Shown here: piece after piece, positions 8,850-17,808 of the stretch
Layout: each line of letters opens with the position of its first letter
Position numbering within the stretch: position 1 is the first letter of the stretch
Source of the DNA: Halorientalis sp. IM1011
Lineage (GTDB): Archaea; Halobacteriota; Halobacteria; Halobacteriales; Haloarculaceae
NCBI RefSeq assembly: GCF_001989615.1
Contig: NZ_CP019067.1
Location: forward strand, 372,001 to 436,000
Direction: 5' to 3'
DNA length: 64,000 nucleotides
Notes under the pieces: generated by a model
Databases searched by the model: none
The model's input: only the letters and a program-made list of their open reading frames with translations
Told to the model about the DNA's origin: nothing
Translations under genes and position numbers: made by a program

Positions 8850-10541
8850 ATGGCACGCCGGGACGGCTGGGCGCTCTGGGCCGGCGTCGCCGCGACGCTC
8901 GCGACGCTGGTCGTGGTCTTCTACTACCCCGTCGCCAGCGTCTTCGCCGAGGCGTTCAGCGCCGAGGGTCGCCTCTCGCTCGCCCCCGTGCTCTCGGTGC
9001 TGAGCGATCCGTTCTACGTCGACCTGTTCGCCTTCACCGCCTACCAGGCGCTGCTCTCGACGGTCGCCAGCGTCCTGATCGGGCTCCCGGGCGCGTACGT
9101 CCTCGCACGCTTCGAGTTCCCCGGCCGGCGGTTTCTGCGATCGGTGACGATCCTGCCGTTCGTCCTGCCGTCGATCCTCGTCGCGGTCGGCTTCCTCGCG
9201 ATGTTCGGCCGGACCGGGCTGTTCAACGACGTGCTCGGGATCGTCGGGCTCGGTCCCGTGAATCTAACGTTCACGCTGGAGATCGTCGTCCTCGCGCACG
9301 CCTTCTACAACGCGCCGCTGGTGACGCGACTCGTGACGGCGGCCTGGGAGTCCGTCGACGCCGACCGCGTCGAGACCGCTCGGACGCTCGGGGCCTCGCC
9401 CCTGCGGGCGTTCCGGGACGTGACGCTCCCGCAGTTGCTGCCCGCGCTGGCGACGGCTGCGGTGTTGACCTTCGTGTTCACGTTCATGTCGTTCCCCATC
9501 GTCCTCGCGCTCGGCGGGCTGGAACTGGCGACGGTCGAGGTCTGGCTGTACTCGCAGGTCCAGAGCCTCGACCTGGCGGAGGCGGCGACGCTGGGTGCGA
9601 TCGAGACCGCGCTCTCGCTGGGGTTGCTGTACGTCTATCTGCGGTACGAGGCGACGCGGACCGGGTCGAGCAGTGGGGACCGCGGCCTGTCACGGCGGCC
9701 GCTGGTCGACGGAGCCCGGTCGCTCCTCGACCCCCTTCGGCTCGCCATGCTCGCGTACGGGGCTGTCGTCCTCGTGCTGTTCGCGGGCCCGCTCGTCAGC
9801 CTGATCGTCGAGAGCGTCACGACGCCCGGGGGACAGTTCACGCTGGAGTACTACGCCTTCCTGCTCGCCCGGCAGGCCTCGACGGCCGCGGGGACGGTCC
9901 AGCCGTTCCCGGCCGTGGTCAACTCCCTGCTGTTCGGCGCAGCCACGCTCCTCGTGGCGATCCCGATGGGTATCGTCGTCTCGGTCGTCGCGACGCGGGA
10001 GGGACGCGGCACCCGCACGGCCGAGGTGTTGCTGACCGCACCGCTTGCCGTCAGCGGGATCGTCCTCGGACTGGGGATGCTCCAGACGCTCGTGTTCGGC
10101 ACGACCCTGTTCGGCCGCCGGCTCACGGTCACCGGGCCGGTCGCCATCGTCGCCGCCCACGCGGTCGCGGCCTACCCGTTCGTCTCCCGCAGTGTGACAC
10201 CGGCGTTGCGCTCGGTGGACGACCGGCTCGGGGAGGCCGCCCGCTCGCTCGGGGCCGACCGGACGACCGTGTTGACCGACGTGGAACTGCCACTGGTCGC
10301 GCCGGCACTGGTGGCCGGCGCGGCCTTCGCCTTCGCCATCAGCGTCGGGGAGTTCGACTCGACCGTCCTGCTCGCGGAGGGCGTCGACACGGCCACGATG
10401 CCGGTCGCGCTCGAACGGTACACCGACGACCGCTCGATCGGTCCGAGTCTCGGCCCGGCGACGGCGATGGGCACAGTATTGTTGGCGGTCACGACCGTCA
10501 GTTTCGTACTGATCGACCGCGTCGGCGGGATGTGGGAGTGA
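8850..10541 (+). CDS. thiP: Thiamine ABC transporter, fused double permease
   Basis: 563 residues with two homologous halves of about six membrane helices each, the fused layout of ThiP/SfuB permeases. Each half ends in an EAA loop that docks on the ATPase: ETARTLGASPLRAFRDV near residue 175 and EAARSLGADRTTVLTDV near 465. It should form the membrane channel by itself, so one ThiP pairs with two ThiQ copies. The ATG follows the thiB stop by two bases and its own TGA overlaps the thiQ ATG by one base. Thiamine specificity is inferred from family resemblance and the MenD neighbour; iron or another organic cation is the alternative. Confidence 0.88.
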   Translation: MARRDGWALWAGVAATLATLVVVFYYPVASVFAEAFSAEGRLSLAPVLSVLSDPFYVDLFAFTAYQALLSTVASVLIGLPGAYVLARFEFPGRRFLRSVTILPFVLPSILVAVGFLAMFGRTGLFNDVLGIVGLGPVNLTFTLEIVVLAHAFYNAPLVTRLVTAAWESVDADRVETARTLGASPLRAFRDVTLPQLLPALATAAVLTFVFTFMSFPIVLALGGLELATVEVWLYSQVQSLDLAEAATLGAIETALSLGLLYVYLRYEATRTGSSSGDRGLSRRPLVDGARSLLDPLRLAMLAYGAVVLVLFAGPLVSLIVESVTTPGGQFTLEYYAFLLARQASTAAGTVQPFPAVVNSLLFGAATLLVAIPMGIVVSVVATREGRGTRTAEVLLTAPLAVSGIVLGLGMLQTLVFGTTLFGRRLTVTGPVAIVAAHAVAAYPFVSRSVTPALRSVDDRLGEAARSLGADRTTVLTDVELPLVAPALVAGAAFAFAISVGEFDSTVLLAEGVDTATMPVALERYTDDRSIGPSLGPATAMGTVLLAVTTVSFVLIDRVGGMWE

Positions 10542-11677
10542 TGACTGGATCCGACGCTGGCGTCGAAGTAGAGGGCCTTACGGTCTCGTTCGGTGAGGTC
10601 GACGCGCTGTCAGAGGTATCCGTCGCCGTCGACGACGGCGAGTTCTTCACGCTCGTCGGCCCCTCGGGCTGCGGGAAGACGACGCTGTTGCGCGCGCTGG
10701 CCGGCCTGGAGACGCCGACGGCAGGCCGGGTCCGCATCGACGACCGCGACGTGACCGACGACCCGCCCGAGGACCGCGGCGTCGGGATGGTCTTCCAGAA
10801 CTACGCCCTCTTCCCCCACATGACCGCCCGCGAGAACGTCGCCTACGGGTTGCAGTTCCACGACCTCCCCGAATCCGACGACGAGCGCGTCGACGAGATG
10901 CTCGACCTCGTGGATCTGAAAGCCGTCGCCGACCGCGAACCCGACCAGCTCTCGGGGGGCCAGCGCCAGCGGATCGCGCTCGCCCGGGCGCTGGCACCGA
11001 AACCCGACGTACTCCTGCTCGACGAACCGCTGTCGGCACTGGACGCCCGGCTTCGCAAGCGGCTCCGGGTCCAGATCCGGACGATCCAGCGCGACCTCGG
11101 GATCACGACGGTGTACGTCACCCACGATCAGGCGGAGGCGCTGGCGATCAGCGACCGCGTCGCCGTCGTCCGCGACGGGGAGATCGAACAGGTCGGGACC
11201 CCGGAAGCGGTGTACCGCGAGCCGGCCACCCGCTTCGTCGCGGAGTTCGTCGGCGACAACAACGTCTTCGACGGCGTCGTTGGCGAGTCGGGTGATCGAC
11301 TCGCCGTCGACGGAACGGCGACGCTCCCGCTCCCGCCCGATATCGACGCGACGGCGGGCGAGTCGTTGACGGTCTCGATCCGCCCGGAGTCGATCACGCT
11401 CCGCGAACGGGAGGGCCCAGCAACCGACCGGAACGGATCGAGGGTCGACGAGACGGATCCGGGAGGTGCGGTGACCCGGCCCGCGACCGTCGAGACCGTC
11501 GAGTACCTCGGGGACGCCTACCGGGTTCACTGCCGGTGGGACGGTCGGCCGGTCACCGTCAAGACCGCCGGGACGAGCGCGCCCGAGGGGGGCGTCTCGC
11601 TCCGGTTCGAGCCGGACGCCGTTCACGTCCTCTCGACCGAACGTCGGGGCGAGCGGACAGAGGTGAACCATGACTGA
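10541..11677 (+). CDS. thiQ: Thiamine ABC transporter, ATPase subunit
   Basis: 378 residues from ATG 10541, which shares its A with the thiP stop. Walker A GPSGCGKTT at residues 40-48, Q-loop FQNYALFPH, signature LSGGQRQRIALARAL, Walker B VLLLDEP with the D-loop SALD, and the H-loop YVTHDQAEAL are all intact. Residues after about 240 form a TOBE-like domain of the MalK/PotA/FbpC group, longer than bacterial ThiQ (about 230 residues), so the ATPase belongs to the MalK-like branch. It energises import from the cytoplasmic side. The next gene starts within its last eight bases. Confidence 0.9.
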   Translation: MTGSDAGVEVEGLTVSFGEVDALSEVSVAVDDGEFFTLVGPSGCGKTTLLRALAGLETPTAGRVRIDDRDVTDDPPEDRGVGMVFQNYALFPHMTARENVAYGLQFHDLPESDDERVDEMLDLVDLKAVADREPDQLSGGQRQRIALARALAPKPDVLLLDEPLSALDARLRKRLRVQIRTIQRDLGITTVYVTHDQAEALAISDRVAVVRDGEIEQVGTPEAVYREPATRFVAEFVGDNNVFDGVVGESGDRLAVDGTATLPLPPDIDATAGESLTVSIRPESITLREREGPATDRNGSRVDETDPGGAVTRPATVETVEYLGDAYRVHCRWDGRPVTVKTAGTSAPEGGVSLRFEPDAVHVLSTERRGERTEVNHD

Positions 11678-12671
11678 CCTGGGGAAGATCGACCGCGACG
11701 TGTTCCGGGAGGTGATCTACCCGTCGCTGGGCGCGACGCGGGACGACGTGACGCTGGGCCCACAGCACGGCGTCGACTTCGGCGTCATCGAGGTGGGAGA
11801 TCGAGCGATCGCCATCGCCACAGACCCGATCTCGCTGCTCCCGGAACTCGGGCTGGAGCGGGCGGGTCGGCTGGCGCTGGAGATCGTGCTGGCCGACGTG
11901 GCCGTCTCGGGAATCGCGCCGACGCACCTGGCGATCAGCCTGACGCTCCCCCCGGACTGGAGCGACGAGGACCTGGCCGCGGTGTGGGGTGGACTCGCAG
12001 ACCACGCCGAGCGGCTGGGCGTGAGCATCGTCACGGGACACACGGCGCGGTACCCCGGCGTCGACAGTTCGTGGGTCGGCGGCGCGACGGTGCTGGGCGT
12101 CGGCGATCCCGAGGACGTGGTCCGACCCGACGGCGCGAGCGCCGGTGACGACCTCGTCATGACAACGGGACCGGCAGCGGAGCTGACGGGGCTGTTCGCG
12201 ACGCTGTTTCCGGAGCAACTGGGCCTCGACGCCGAGACCGTGGCGACCGCACAGGAACGGGTCGACGACATCGCGGCCGTCGCTGACGCCCGCGCGGCGT
12301 TCGAGGCGGGCGGCGTCACCGCGATGCACGACGCGACCGAGGGCGGCGTCGCCGGCGGGCTGACCGAGATGGCCCGCGGCGCAGGCGTCCGGTTCGAGAT
12401 CGAGGGCGACCGGGTGCCGAGCGCGCCCGGTGTCGAAGCCGTCTGTGACGCGGTCGAGCTCGATCCGTGGACCGTGACCAGTGCCGGCACGCTCCTGATC
12501 ACGGTCGAGTCGGGGTCGGGCGAAGCGGTCGCAGAGGCGGTGCGGCGGAACGGGACGCCCGCGGCCGTCGTCGGCTCCGTGACCGACGGCGAAGGCGTCG
12601 TCGTCGACGGCGAGGCGATCGAGCCGCCGGACGGCGATCCCGCGTGGGAGGTCTTCGACCGGTTCTCGTGA
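11670..12671 (+). CDS. AIR synthase-related (PurM/HypE/ThiL superfamily) protein
   Basis: 333 residues. The N-terminal half has the nucleotide-binding PurM-type layout (ATDPISLLPELGLERAG near residue 50; VSIVTGHTARYPGVDSSWVGG near 115). The C-terminal half has MHDATEGGVAGGLTEMARG near residue 212, typical of HypE-like proteins. The ATG lies inside the last codons of thiQ (8-base overlap), so it is the fourth gene of the transporter operon. No hydrogenase genes are near, so hydrogenase maturation is unlikely. Because ThiL (thiamine-phosphate kinase) belongs to the same superfamily, a thiamine-linked kinase is an attractive but unproven guess. Confidence 0.8.
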   Translation: MTDLGKIDRDVFREVIYPSLGATRDDVTLGPQHGVDFGVIEVGDRAIAIATDPISLLPELGLERAGRLALEIVLADVAVSGIAPTHLAISLTLPPDWSDEDLAAVWGGLADHAERLGVSIVTGHTARYPGVDSSWVGGATVLGVGDPEDVVRPDGASAGDDLVMTTGPAAELTGLFATLFPEQLGLDAETVATAQERVDDIAAVADARAAFEAGGVTAMHDATEGGVAGGLTEMARGAGVRFEIEGDRVPSAPGVEAVCDAVELDPWTVTSAGTLLITVESGSGEAVAEAVRRNGTPAAVVGSVTDGEGVVVDGEAIEPPDGDPAWEVFDRFS

Positions 12672-12678
12672 GGGATTT

Positions 12679-13581
12679 TCAGGTCCGCAGGGCGGCCCGG
12701 GTCAGCACCGAGAGGCCGAACGGGACCCAGCAGGCCGTCAGTGCGACGACGCCGACCAGCGAGACGATGCCGACCGCTGGTAATGCGAGCAGTACCGCGG
12801 GAGCCAGCAGGCCCCAGCCGCCGAACACGACCATCCCGACCTCGGGTATCGAGAGGAGATACGCGATCACGAACAGCGTACAGAGCCCGACGACGAGGTT
12901 GACGAGTGCCGGGAACGCGGGGAACAGCGAGGCGAACAGGAACACGGGGTAAAAGGCGAACATCGTCCCGACCTGAATGATCGACTGGGGTGTCAGCGGG
13001 ACCCGAACGCGGTCGAAGGACTGTTCTTTGTAGTCGGTCCGGGTCGCGTACCCGTCCGCCGTCGCCGCACCGGCGCTGGCCCCGCCGGGTTGGCTGCCCG
13101 TTTGCCGCCAGTCGGTCGCGCCGTCGGCGGCCTGGGCCGTGGCATCCTCGGTAGCCGTCGATCCGTTCGCTCCGTCGTCCGACGTCCCCGCGGTATCGGC
13201 CGCCGCGGATCCACCGGTGTCGCTGGCCGTCGTGGATCCGCGGGCGTCGGCAGACCCGCTCCCGCCGGACTGAGTTGCGGTTCGGTCGGCGTCACGACGG
13301 GACGAGTGATCGGTGGGGTCGGACCCACCGGACTCGTCAGCCCAACCCGAACCGTCGACGTACTGGCGGTGGCCGAGCCGGTCGTAGCGAGCGCGTTCCT
13401 CGGGGTCGGTCAGTACCTCCTTGGCTCGCGTGACGCGTCTGAACTGTGTCTCGGCGTCGGGGGCGTCGCTCACGTCGGGATGAGTCTCCTTGGCCTTCTC
13501 GCGGTAGGCCGCCCGAATCTCTTCGCGGGACGCGTCGGGCGAGACGTCGAGCACGTCGTAGAACGTGGGTTGGGCGTGCAT
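12679..13581 (-). CDS. J-domain (DnaJ-like) membrane protein
   Basis: 300 residues from ATG 13581; a GTG at 13614 would add 11. Residues 1-65 are a canonical J domain (FYDVLDVSPDASREEIRAAY) with the HPD tripeptide needed to stimulate DnaK/Hsp70. Residues about 75-185 are Ser/Thr/Gly/Asp-rich and probably disordered. The last 110 residues hold about three to four membrane helices. It lacks the zinc and substrate-binding domains of DnaJ, so it would recruit Hsp70 to the membrane. It converges with the PurM-like gene, with seven bases between the stops, and diverges from menB. Confidence 0.85.
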   Translation of the reverse strand: MHAQPTFYDVLDVSPDASREEIRAAYREKAKETHPDVSDAPDAETQFRRVTRAKEVLTDPEERARYDRLGHRQYVDGSGWADESGGSDPTDHSSRRDADRTATQSGGSGSADARGSTTASDTGGSAAADTAGTSDDGANGSTATEDATAQAADGATDWRQTGSQPGGASAGAATADGYATRTDYKEQSFDRVRVPLTPQSIIQVGTMFAFYPVFLFASLFPAFPALVNLVVGLCTLFVIAYLLSIPEVGMVVFGGWGLLAPAVLLALPAVGIVSLVGVVALTACWVPFGLSVLTRAALRT

Positions 13582-13712
13582 CGGAGGGGTCTGGTTGGGG
13601 TGGTTGCGGGGCACACCGAGCAGGGGGTCGGTGGGGTTCGTTCACACGAATTAACGGGAGCGCGATGATAAATCTCACCCCACGTTCTCGCGGGTGATAG
13701 CGGCCGACCGGG

Positions 13713-13742
13713 AACCTATTTGGCGACACCGACCCGAGTCGG
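13713..13742 (+). promoter_or_regulatory. menB promoter: TATA-like box plus short inverted repeat
   Basis: AACCTATTTGG at about 13713-13722 is centred 28 bases before the menB ATG (13746), fitting a leaderless transcript. The sequence CCGAC-4-GTCGG at 13729-13742 is a perfect short dyad overlapping the predicted transcription start and could be an operator, though five-base arms are easily met by chance in GC-rich DNA. Confidence 0.4.
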
Positions 13743-13745
13743 CGT

Positions 13746-14621
13746 ATGGTCTCGGAGCTTTTCGACGACGACCGCTGGGAAGCGGTCGAGGAGTTCGATT
13801 TCGAGGACATCACCTACCACCGCGCGGCCGACACCGGCGCGGTCCGCATCGCCTTCGACCGGCCGGCGCTTCGGAACGCCTTCCGCCCGCCGACCGTCGA
13901 CGAACTCTACGTCGCGCTGGACCACGCCAAGCGCCAGACCGACGTCGGCTGTGTCCTCCTGACCGGCAACGGCCCCTCGCCGAAGGACGACGGCTGGGCG
14001 TTCTGTTCCGGTGGGGACCAGACCGTGCGGGGGCCGGACGGGTATCAGTACGACGAGGAAGGAAAGACCGGGCGCCTGCACATCCTCGAAGTCCAGCGGC
14101 TGATCCGCTTCATGCCCAAACCCGTCATCTGCGTGGTGCCGGGGTGGGCCGTCGGCGGCGGCCACTCGCTGCACGTCGTCTGTGACATGACGCTGGCCAG
14201 CGAGGAACACGCGAAGTTCCTCCAGACCGACCCGGACGTGGCCTCCTTCGACGCCGGCTTCGGCTCGGCCCTGCTCGCCCAGCAGATCGGCCAGAAGAAG
14301 GCCCGCGAGGTCTTCTTCCTCGGGAAGACCTACGACGCCGAGGAGGCCGAGGAGATGGGCATGGTCAACGAAGTGGTTCCCCACGAAGAACTGGAGGAAG
14401 TCGCGCTGGCCTGGGCCGAGGCGATCAACACCAAGTCCCCCACCGCGATCCGGATGCTCAAGTACGCGTTCAACCTCGCCGACGACGGGCTGGTCGGTCA
14501 GCAGATCTTCGCCGGCGAGGCGACCCGGCTGGGTTACATGACCGAGGAGGCCCAGGAGGGCCGGGACGCCTTCGTCGAGGGCCGGGAACCCGACTTCTCC
14601 GACTTCCCCTGGCACTACTGA
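13746..14621 (+). CDS. menB: 1,4-Dihydroxy-2-naphthoyl-CoA synthase
   Basis: 291 residues, crotonase fold. MenB closes the second ring of the naphthoquinone by Dieckmann condensation of o-succinylbenzoyl-CoA. Diagnostic blocks are AFCSGGDQ near residue 84, the oxyanion-hole stretch GWAVGGGHSLHVVCD near 140, and TDPDVASFDAGFGSA near 165, which distinguishes MenB from ordinary enoyl-CoA hydratases. The C-terminal ending SDFPWHY is also typical of MenB. It has its own promoter and is separated from menFD by 6.7 kb and from menA-C-E by the antiporter gene. Confidence 0.95.
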   Translation: MVSELFDDDRWEAVEEFDFEDITYHRAADTGAVRIAFDRPALRNAFRPPTVDELYVALDHAKRQTDVGCVLLTGNGPSPKDDGWAFCSGGDQTVRGPDGYQYDEEGKTGRLHILEVQRLIRFMPKPVICVVPGWAVGGGHSLHVVCDMTLASEEHAKFLQTDPDVASFDAGFGSALLAQQIGQKKAREVFFLGKTYDAEEAEEMGMVNEVVPHEELEEVALAWAEAINTKSPTAIRMLKYAFNLADDGLVGQQIFAGEATRLGYMTEEAQEGRDAFVEGREPDFSDFPWHY

Positions 14622-14627
14622 GCCGGC

Positions 14628-16049
14628 TCAGTCGGAGGCGTGTTCGGGTTCGGTCGCGGTGCGGTCCTCCCAGCGGTCGAAGGCCCGCATGACGGGGCTG
14701 GCCGTGATCCCGTGGAGGACGACCGATGACAATACGACGAAGCCGACGAGCGCCCAGAGTCTGTCGGCGGCGACAACCAGTTCCATTTCGGCGAAGGTGG
14801 CCTCGTTGAGGGCATAGGAGAGGTAGTAGAACGAGCCGATCCCGCGGATGCCGTAGCTCGCGACGACGGCCCGGGCAGGCCAGGAGAGCTTCGAGCCCAG
14901 CAGGCCGAGCAAGCCAGCGACTGGACGGACCACCAGCAACATCGCGAGTCCGAGCCCGATCTCGACGGGTGTCAGTGGCGAGAGCAGGCCGCCGGCGATC
15001 GCACCGCCGAACAGGACGAGGACGACGGCCATGAGCAGGCGCTCGACCATGACGGCGAAGTCGTGGAGCGTCCGGTGGTAGTCGGACTCCCACTCGAAGT
15101 GTCTGAGGACGAGCGCGGCGACGAACACCGCGATGAAACCGTAGCCGCCGAGCAGTTCGGTGACACCGTAGACGACGAGCGTCGCCGCCAGCGCCTCCGC
15201 GCCCGCCATCGCGTCGGCGACGTGTGAGGAGGCCGGGAGCCGAAAGACGACGAGTCCGGCGGCATAGCCCAGCGCGTAGCCCACGACGACCCCGACGACG
15301 ATCTCGTAGGCCACGTGGTAGCCGAGCCACTCGCCGAGCCAGGAGAACGAGGCCGGACTCGCCGCGGCGGCCAGCAAGATGGCGAGATTCGTGAAGGGAA
15401 AGGCTAGCCCGTCGTTCAGGCCGGCTTCGGAGGTGAGCGCGAACCGGACCGACCGCTCCTGTGGATCCTCGGCCGGTTCGGCCACCTCGTCGTGGTCGAC
15501 GCGCGTCGGGTCGAACTCGACGGCGTCGTCATCGTCCGGATCGGTCCCGTCGTGGACCGGATCGACGTCGTCGTATCTCTCGGCCTCGGCTTTCTCGACG
15601 TGGGTGAGAGGTTCGCCGGCGTCCACGTCGGAGGCGAGCACGGGATCGGTCGGCGCCAGCACGGCTCCTAGCAGGACAGCGGTTGCGATGTCCAGTCCGA
15701 GGACGCCCCGCCCCAACACGACAGCCGCGGCGATGGTGAGCACCATCGTGATCCCCAGCAACCGCCAGGTCGTCCCCCAGCCCTGCCAGGAGAACGGGCG
15801 GTCGATCTTCAGCCCGGCACCGATCAGGGAGACGATGACGACCAGTTCCGTCAGGTGCTCGGCGAGGGCCGGTGTGCCGGCTGGATCGGGGAACCCCACG
15901 CCGTGTGGCAGCGAGAAGAGGACGAAGCCGGCGGCGACGTAGATGATCGGCAAGGAGAGTGGCTGGTCCATCAGCAGACGGGGGAGGAGGACGGCCGCGA
16001 AGATGGCGATGCCGACGATGACCAGACCGACGAAGTATGTCTCGACCAT
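14628..16049 (-). CDS. Cation/proton antiporter (CPA family)
   Basis: 473 residues from ATG 16049 (MVETYFVGLVIVGIAIF); an in-frame upstream start would add 11. About 12-13 membrane helices are seen. The ion-binding helices contain LGAVLAPTDPVLASDV near residue 140 and SEAGLNDGLAFPFTNLA near 220, the ND/TD motifs of NhaP/KefB-like exchangers. Between them lies a strongly acidic cytoplasmic or external loop of about 55 residues (DPVHDGTDPDDDDAVEFD), longer than in bacterial relatives. Likely exchanges Na+ or K+ for protons, as needed in salt-loving cells. Convergent with menB, six bases apart. Confidence 0.9.
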   Translation of the reverse strand: MVETYFVGLVIVGIAIFAAVLLPRLLMDQPLSLPIIYVAAGFVLFSLPHGVGFPDPAGTPALAEHLTELVVIVSLIGAGLKIDRPFSWQGWGTTWRLLGITMVLTIAAAVVLGRGVLGLDIATAVLLGAVLAPTDPVLASDVDAGEPLTHVEKAEAERYDDVDPVHDGTDPDDDDAVEFDPTRVDHDEVAEPAEDPQERSVRFALTSEAGLNDGLAFPFTNLAILLAAAASPASFSWLGEWLGYHVAYEIVVGVVVGYALGYAAGLVVFRLPASSHVADAMAGAEALAATLVVYGVTELLGGYGFIAVFVAALVLRHFEWESDYHRTLHDFAVMVERLLMAVVLVLFGGAIAGGLLSPLTPVEIGLGLAMLLVVRPVAGLLGLLGSKLSWPARAVVASYGIRGIGSFYYLSYALNEATFAEMELVVAADRLWALVGFVVLSSVVLHGITASPVMRAFDRWEDRTATEPEHASD

Positions 16050-16219
16050 CCGTCCCCACGTCACCGTATATCCGTGTAACACCTCGGACGCGGCACGTCA
16101 CTCCGGTGGTATCGGGGACGGAGTCGGAACGGACGCACACTCGATCCGCAACCACAGGAGTCCCAAACGTCGTGACCCTGAGCCGACCGTTTTCCGACTG
16201 GCCGTCGTATCTGCATCCG

Positions 16220-16753
16220 ATGACCACCGAGATCCAGCGCCGACTCGGCTACCGATTCCGGAGCGCCGTCGGACCGTGGATCGACCGGGCTGCACAGACC
16301 GTCGGCGAACCGGTGACCCGCGTCCGGACCGCCGGCTACGCCGGCACGGCCCGCTGTCCCGTCGAGGACCTCGAAGCCGAACTCGCCGAACTCGGGTTCG
16401 GGTGGGATCCGATAGCACTCTATCACTTCACGCCGGTGGGGACGCCCGCCGACGGGAGCTGGGTCTACCGGCAGTCGCCGTTCGCCGACCGACAGCTCCA
16501 CGTCGTGCTGTTCGCGCAGGAACGGGACCGCGTCGACCTGTACGCCCACGACGAGCCGAACTGGCTCCGCCACCCCATCGCACACGCCCGCCAGACCGAC
16601 ATCGAACACGAGCGTGGGGCCGCGCAGATGCGCCGGCACCTCACCGGCGTCGACGTGCCGGTCGAACGGGAATCGCTGGTCCGTCGGAAGGTCAGCCACG
16701 CCGTCCAGCGACTGCGGGACCCGGACGCTCGCGGGCTCCAGTTGCCGCTCTGA
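16220..16753 (+). CDS. Hypothetical haloarchaeal protein
   Basis: 177 residues from ATG 16220; the frame is open upstream but the sequence there is not protein-like. No signal peptide or membrane span. It is rich in Arg, His and Trp (NWLRHPIAHARQTDIEHERG near residue 120) and has a mixed alpha/beta look. I do not recognise a family. It lies between the divergent antiporter gene and menA, 95 bases upstream of menA on the same strand, so co-transcription with menA-menC-menE is possible. Confidence 0.65.
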   Translation: MTTEIQRRLGYRFRSAVGPWIDRAAQTVGEPVTRVRTAGYAGTARCPVEDLEAELAELGFGWDPIALYHFTPVGTPADGSWVYRQSPFADRQLHVVLFAQERDRVDLYAHDEPNWLRHPIAHARQTDIEHERGAAQMRRHLTGVDVPVERESLVRRKVSHAVQRLRDPDARGLQLPL

Positions 16754-16848
16754 GAGGCGTCCGTCGTCGTACGTCGGGCCCCCGTCTGACCGGCGTGTCC
16801 CGCCGTCGCATCCGGAGGGCTAACCTTCACACGGCTGGACACCCTACG

Positions 16849-17808
16849 ATGAACACGATGGCAACGGCAGACGCGGAGGTATCGCGCACGGAAGCGTGGC
16901 TGATGGCCGCGAGACCGCAGACCCTGCCCGCGGGGGGGGCCCCGGTCGTCGTCGGGACGGGGCTGGCGCTACACGCCAACGTATTCGCGCCAGTTGCAGC
17001 TATCGCCGCGCTCCTGGGTGCGCTCCTCCTGCAGGTGGGGACCAACTTCGCGAACGACTACTACGACGCCGTCAAGGGGACCGACTCGGCAGACCGCGAG
17101 GGGTTCACCCGGGTGACCGCCGGCGGTCTGATCGAACCCGCCCGCGTCAAGCAGGCGATGGCCGCGACGTACGCACTGGCGGTCGTCGTGGGGCTCTATC
17201 TCGTCTACGTCGGCGGCCTCCCGATCCTCGTGGTCGGGCTCTCCAGCATCGTCGCCGGCGTGGCCTACACCGGCGGTCCCTACCCCTACGGCTACCGCGG
17301 GCTCGGCGACCTGTTCGTCTTCCTCTATTTCGGCGTGATCGCCGTCGTCGGGACCTACTACGTGCAGGCAGCAACCTCCCTCCCGACCGTCCAGCCCCTC
17401 GCGATGGGGATCCCCGAGGGGACCGTCACCGCCGCGGCGCTGGTGGCGAGTCTCCCGGCGGCCGGGCTCTCGACCGCGATCCTGATCGCGAACAATATCC
17501 GGGATCGCGAGGAGGACGCCGACGCGGGCAAGCGGACCCTGGCAGTGATGTTCGGCTACACGTTTAGCCGGATCGAGTGGCTGGCGATGACCGGGATGGC
17601 CTACGTCGTGCCCGTCCTGTTCGCGCTGGATCCGGCCTTCGGACTCCCCGCGCTCGCGCCCCTCGTGACGCTCCCGCTGGCGGTGAAAGTCGGGGCGACG
17701 ATCCTGGACCGGACCGACGGCGCGGCCCTGAACCCGGCGCTCGAACGCACCGGGCAGTTGCTGGCGGCCCACTCGGCGCTGTTCGCGGCCGGTCTCGCAC
17801 TCGCATGA
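16849..17808 (+). CDS. menA: 1,4-Dihydroxy-2-naphthoate prenyltransferase
   Basis: 319 residues from ATG 16849 (a second ATG at 16858 is equally possible). An integral membrane UbiA-family protein with about eight to nine helices. The two Asp-rich Mg-diphosphate motifs are NDYYDAVKGTD near residue 65 and NNIRDREEDADAGKRT near 220. It attaches the polyprenyl tail to dihydroxynaphthoate, the step that makes the quinone membrane-bound. A run of seven G at 16927-16933 lies inside the gene; the frame is intact here. Its TGA overlaps the menC ATG (ATGA), so the two are coupled. Confidence 0.95.
   Translation: MNTMATADAEVSRTEAWLMAARPQTLPAGGAPVVVGTGLALHANVFAPVAAIAALLGALLLQVGTNFANDYYDAVKGTDSADREGFTRVTAGGLIEPARVKQAMAATYALAVVVGLYLVYVGGLPILVVGLSSIVAGVAYTGGPYPYGYRGLGDLFVFLYFGVIAVVGTYYVQAATSLPTVQPLAMGIPEGTVTAAALVASLPAAGLSTAILIANNIRDREEDADAGKRTLAVMFGYTFSRIEWLAMTGMAYVVPVLFALDPAFGLPALAPLVTLPLAVKVGATILDRTDGAALNPALERTGQLLAAHSALFAAGLALA

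Noticed and set aside
13729-13742. menB promoter dyad as a firm operator
   Set aside because: Arms of five bases with a four-base gap arise often by chance at this GC content. It is listed only with the promoter, not as a finding.
16927-16933. Possible frameshift at a run of G in menA
   Set aside because: The frame continues intact through the whole MenA domain with all motifs, so no sequencing or biological frameshift is needed.
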